From Murimonas intestini (GTDB lineage Bacteria > Bacillota > Clostridia > Lachnospirales > Lachnospiraceae), in contig NZ_JANKBI010000026.1 in NCBI RefSeq assembly GCF_024622195.1, positions 1 to 61,282 of the forward strand: a stretch of 61,282 bases of DNA. The letters run 5' to 3'. The notes below the pieces were generated by a model that worked only from the letters and a program-made list of their open reading frames with translations, ran no database searches and was not told where the DNA came from. Made by a program: the position numbers and the translations under genes. Shown one piece after another: positions 61,173 to 61,282 of this stretch. Every line of letters starts with the position of its first letter. The stretch's first letter is position 1.

Positions 61173-61282
61173 GTTACTGTTCACTCCGTGACCAGTAACA
61201 CGCTCCGCGATGCACAGAAACGGCAAAAACCGCCGTTTCGCGCTGCAGCCCTCGGGATTTTCGTGCAAATACGCACGAAAAC
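61173..61282. repeat. Interspersed hairpin repeat, copy 3 (runs off window)
   Basis: GTTACTGTTCACTCCGTGACCAGTAAC palindrome, then ACGCTCCGCGATGCACA, hairpin AAACGGC/GCCGTTT, CGCTGCA and CTCGGGATTTTCG, the same order as at 14728-14834 but with a different hairpin sequence. It ends in TTTTCGTGC/GCACGAAAA, another hairpin. It lies upstream of the nitrilase gene. Confidence 0.7.

Overview
The window looks like chromosome from a spore-forming, low-to-moderate GC Firmicute, most likely a gut Lachnospiraceae (Clostridium cluster XIVa). The case rests on a SpoVT regulator, a SleB-type cortex hydrolase, a DUF6145 protein, a clostridial lysyl-tRNA synthetase with an extra C-terminal tRNA-binding domain, a sortase-type surface protein ending in a KTGD-like motif, and strong AGGAGG ribosome binding sites. 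The species cannot be named from the sequence.

Layout. 0-4 kb: a YwbE-like gene, a sugar O-acetyltransferase, a MATE exporter and a divergent AraC regulator. 4.2-8.9 kb: an AT-rich accessory block, all on the minus strand, with a WYL regulator followed by four genes of unknown function (a His-motif membrane protein, a CxxC-cluster protein, a glycine-zipper protein and a propeller-like protein). 8.9-12 kb: a decaying array of HEPN/MNT toxin-antitoxin-like modules (one intact, two broken) that share promoter repeats, then relics of a sugar locus (aldolase and a possible PTS enzyme I). 12-36 kb: mostly minus-strand housekeeping genes (lysS, greA, dusB, birA, argF, SPFH/NfeD, sleB-like, trmH, ktrA-like, pfkA, dnaE, CPBP protease, methyltransferase, ridA, cvfB-like, thioesterase), and a two-component system lying between two identical tRNA-Gln genes. 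36-40 kb: a cation efflux gene, nicotinate phosphoribosyltransferase, a VanY-type peptidase and spoVT.

40.5-45 kb holds the most interesting unit. A 1021-residue sortase-type surface protein gene is separated from a tyrosine recombinase gene by a segment of about 330 bp bounded by perfect 19-bp inverted repeats. The segment carries a near-consensus sigma-A promoter (TTGACA, 17 bp, TAGAAT) that points away from the surface gene and into the 3' end of the recombinase gene. This reads as an invertible promoter captured in the OFF orientation, that is, phase variation of a surface adhesin-like protein.

46.5-47.4 kb contains two related, oppositely oriented long-hairpin elements with no coding support. 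47.6-61.2 kb is one long minus-strand catabolic cluster: nitrilase-like amidohydrolase, two Gfo/Idh dehydrogenases, an enolase-superfamily enzyme, a TIM-barrel isomerase, NagA, a GH4 glycosidase, a BadF-type sugar kinase, a GH38 alpha-mannosidase, NagB and a GH1 beta-glycosidase. Kinase, NagA and NagB form a complete route from N-acetylglucosamine to fructose-6-phosphate. With GH38, GH1 and GH4 this suggests use of mannose- and GlcNAc-containing oligosaccharides. No transporter or regulator for it lies inside the window.

The stretch also contains repeated intergenic hairpin elements, several strong terminators and a few unusual palindromes. No CRISPR array, prophage, rRNA or complete insertion sequence was seen.
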